Virus record (IMG/VR): IMGVR_UViG_3300000116_009546
Coordinates: 1-32,623 of that record
DNA: 32,623 bases
Direction: 5' to 3' (one strand)
Origin: a virus
Shown in pieces: positions 32,148 through 32,623 of this stretch. The notes under the pieces were generated by a model, which was not told the origin of the DNA, made no database searches, and was given only the letters and a program-made list of their open reading frames with translations. The position numbers and the translations under genes are program-made. Every line of letters begins with the position of its first letter. Position 1 is the stretch's first letter.

Positions 32148-32623
32148 TTTGCTAAATTTTTTGTACTAAAATTTTTATTGGGTATTCCGATGCTGTCTAT
32201 TGCTTTTGCATCAATTAAATCAAAATTAATGTAATAATCAAAATATTTTATAGAATTACCCATGCCCCCTAGCATACCCAAATGATCATTCATTTCTTTA
32301 GAATATTTTATTGTTTTGTATATGTTAGAGTTGCATGCTACAATTTCAAAAAATTCTAATTTTGTAGCAAAGAAAATATCGCAATCAGGATTCGATTCTT
32401 TAAATGATTTTAAAAACATAGAAGAAAAGAAAACACACTCAATGTTTGATGTTGCTACAAATAAAGCTTTCTTATTGCCTTCATTCGAGATTACTTTAGA
32501 AAAGTCAACAGATTCTTTTTGGGAGTTTTTTTGATTCTCTTGTGCTGCAACAGATCGAAAGTAATCTAGGATGCTGGATCTGCTTCGGCCTTCTGATAAG
32601 GCTTGCATCCAATGCTGGTGACC
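32144..32623 (-). CDS. GT9-like N-terminal half, partial at window edge
   Basis: The frame is open to the right edge; an ATG at 32608 is possible but the codons before it (GHQHW) read on in frame, so the true start is probably outside. At least 159 residues are visible. NKKALFVATSNIECVFFSSM followed by FLKSFKESNPDCDIFFATKL and ACNSNIYKTIKYSKEM matches the start strand, helix and second strand of GT9-type lobes (the ...GDxxxxTPxxxxLKxxxPxA... region), without its usual GD. A leader of about 35 residues before that contains EGRSRSSILDYFRSVAAQEN. It overlaps the next gene by 4 bases. Confidence 0.5.
   Translation of the reverse strand, partial: GHQHWMQALSEGRSRSSILDYFRSVAAQENQKNSQKESVDFSKVISNEGNKKALFVATSNIECVFFSSMFLKSFKESNPDCDIFFATKLEFFEIVACNSNIYKTIKYSKEMNDHLGMLGGMGNSIKYFDYYINFDLIDAKAIDSIGIPNKNFSTKNLAK

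Noticed and set aside
1-32623. CRISPR array, insertion sequence or integrase
   Set aside because: No regularly spaced repeats, transposase motifs or tyrosine/serine recombinase signatures were seen. So integration at ssrA remains only a possibility.

Overview
This looks like a piece of a large, AT-rich, tailed-phage-like genome, probably marine. That is inferred from content: densely packed, overlapping genes in long co-oriented blocks; a 1290-residue fibre or adhesin-like protein with lectin-like domains; a lysine-rich protein of a type I recall from marine phages; an orphan cytosine-C5 DNA methyltransferase; a nucleoside deoxyribosyltransferase-like gene; a possible single-strand annealing protein; and no cellular housekeeping genes. 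No terminase, portal or capsid gene is present to prove it. Two features hint at a host in the Planctomycetes-Verrucomicrobia-Chlamydiae (PVC) group: an ECF sigma factor resembling the Rhodopirellula/Verrucomicrobium family, and a tmRNA whose acceptor ends resemble, from memory, chlamydial tmRNA. Most starts lack a Shine-Dalgarno sequence, which would fit a host with low SD use.

Layout. (1) 1-14968, + strand: about 20 nearly contiguous genes for glycan building and modification. They comprise a LicD-like transferase, several glycosyltransferases, RgpF-like and GT17-like proteins, a short UDP-sugar dehydrogenase, a Gfo/Idh/MocA sugar oxidoreductase, a sugar N-formyltransferase-like protein, an RmlD-like reductase, six SAM methyltransferases and a radical SAM protein. 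(2) 14946-17187, - strand: three probable virion-associated proteins. (3) 17202-21399, + strand: a small unknown gene and the giant fibre-like protein, with three ConA/LamG-like modules and an SGNH-like module lacking the usual nucleophile. (4) 21462-21903, + strand: a complete one-piece tmRNA with its own sigma70-like promoter and an unusually long, acidic tag. (5) 21882-22316, - strand: an APS-kinase-like gene whose 3' end runs antisense into the tmRNA. (6) 22453-24285, + strand: a GT2 glycosyltransferase and a fucosyltransferase-like protein. (7) 24246-32623, - strand: one tightly overlapping operon with two sigma-like factors, a double-HTH protein, small unknown proteins, a TOD1/MUCI70-like glycosyltransferase, the DNA methyltransferase, the deoxyribosyltransferase-like protein, an FkbM methyltransferase, the possible annealing protein and a heptosyltransferase-like pair cut by the window edge.

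Taken together, the virus appears to carry its own glycan-decoration line (for virion proteins or the host envelope), its own ribosome-rescue RNA with a distinctive tag, and its own transcription factors. The tmRNA is the most unusual element, followed by the PVC-type sigma module and the scale of the glycan cassette.
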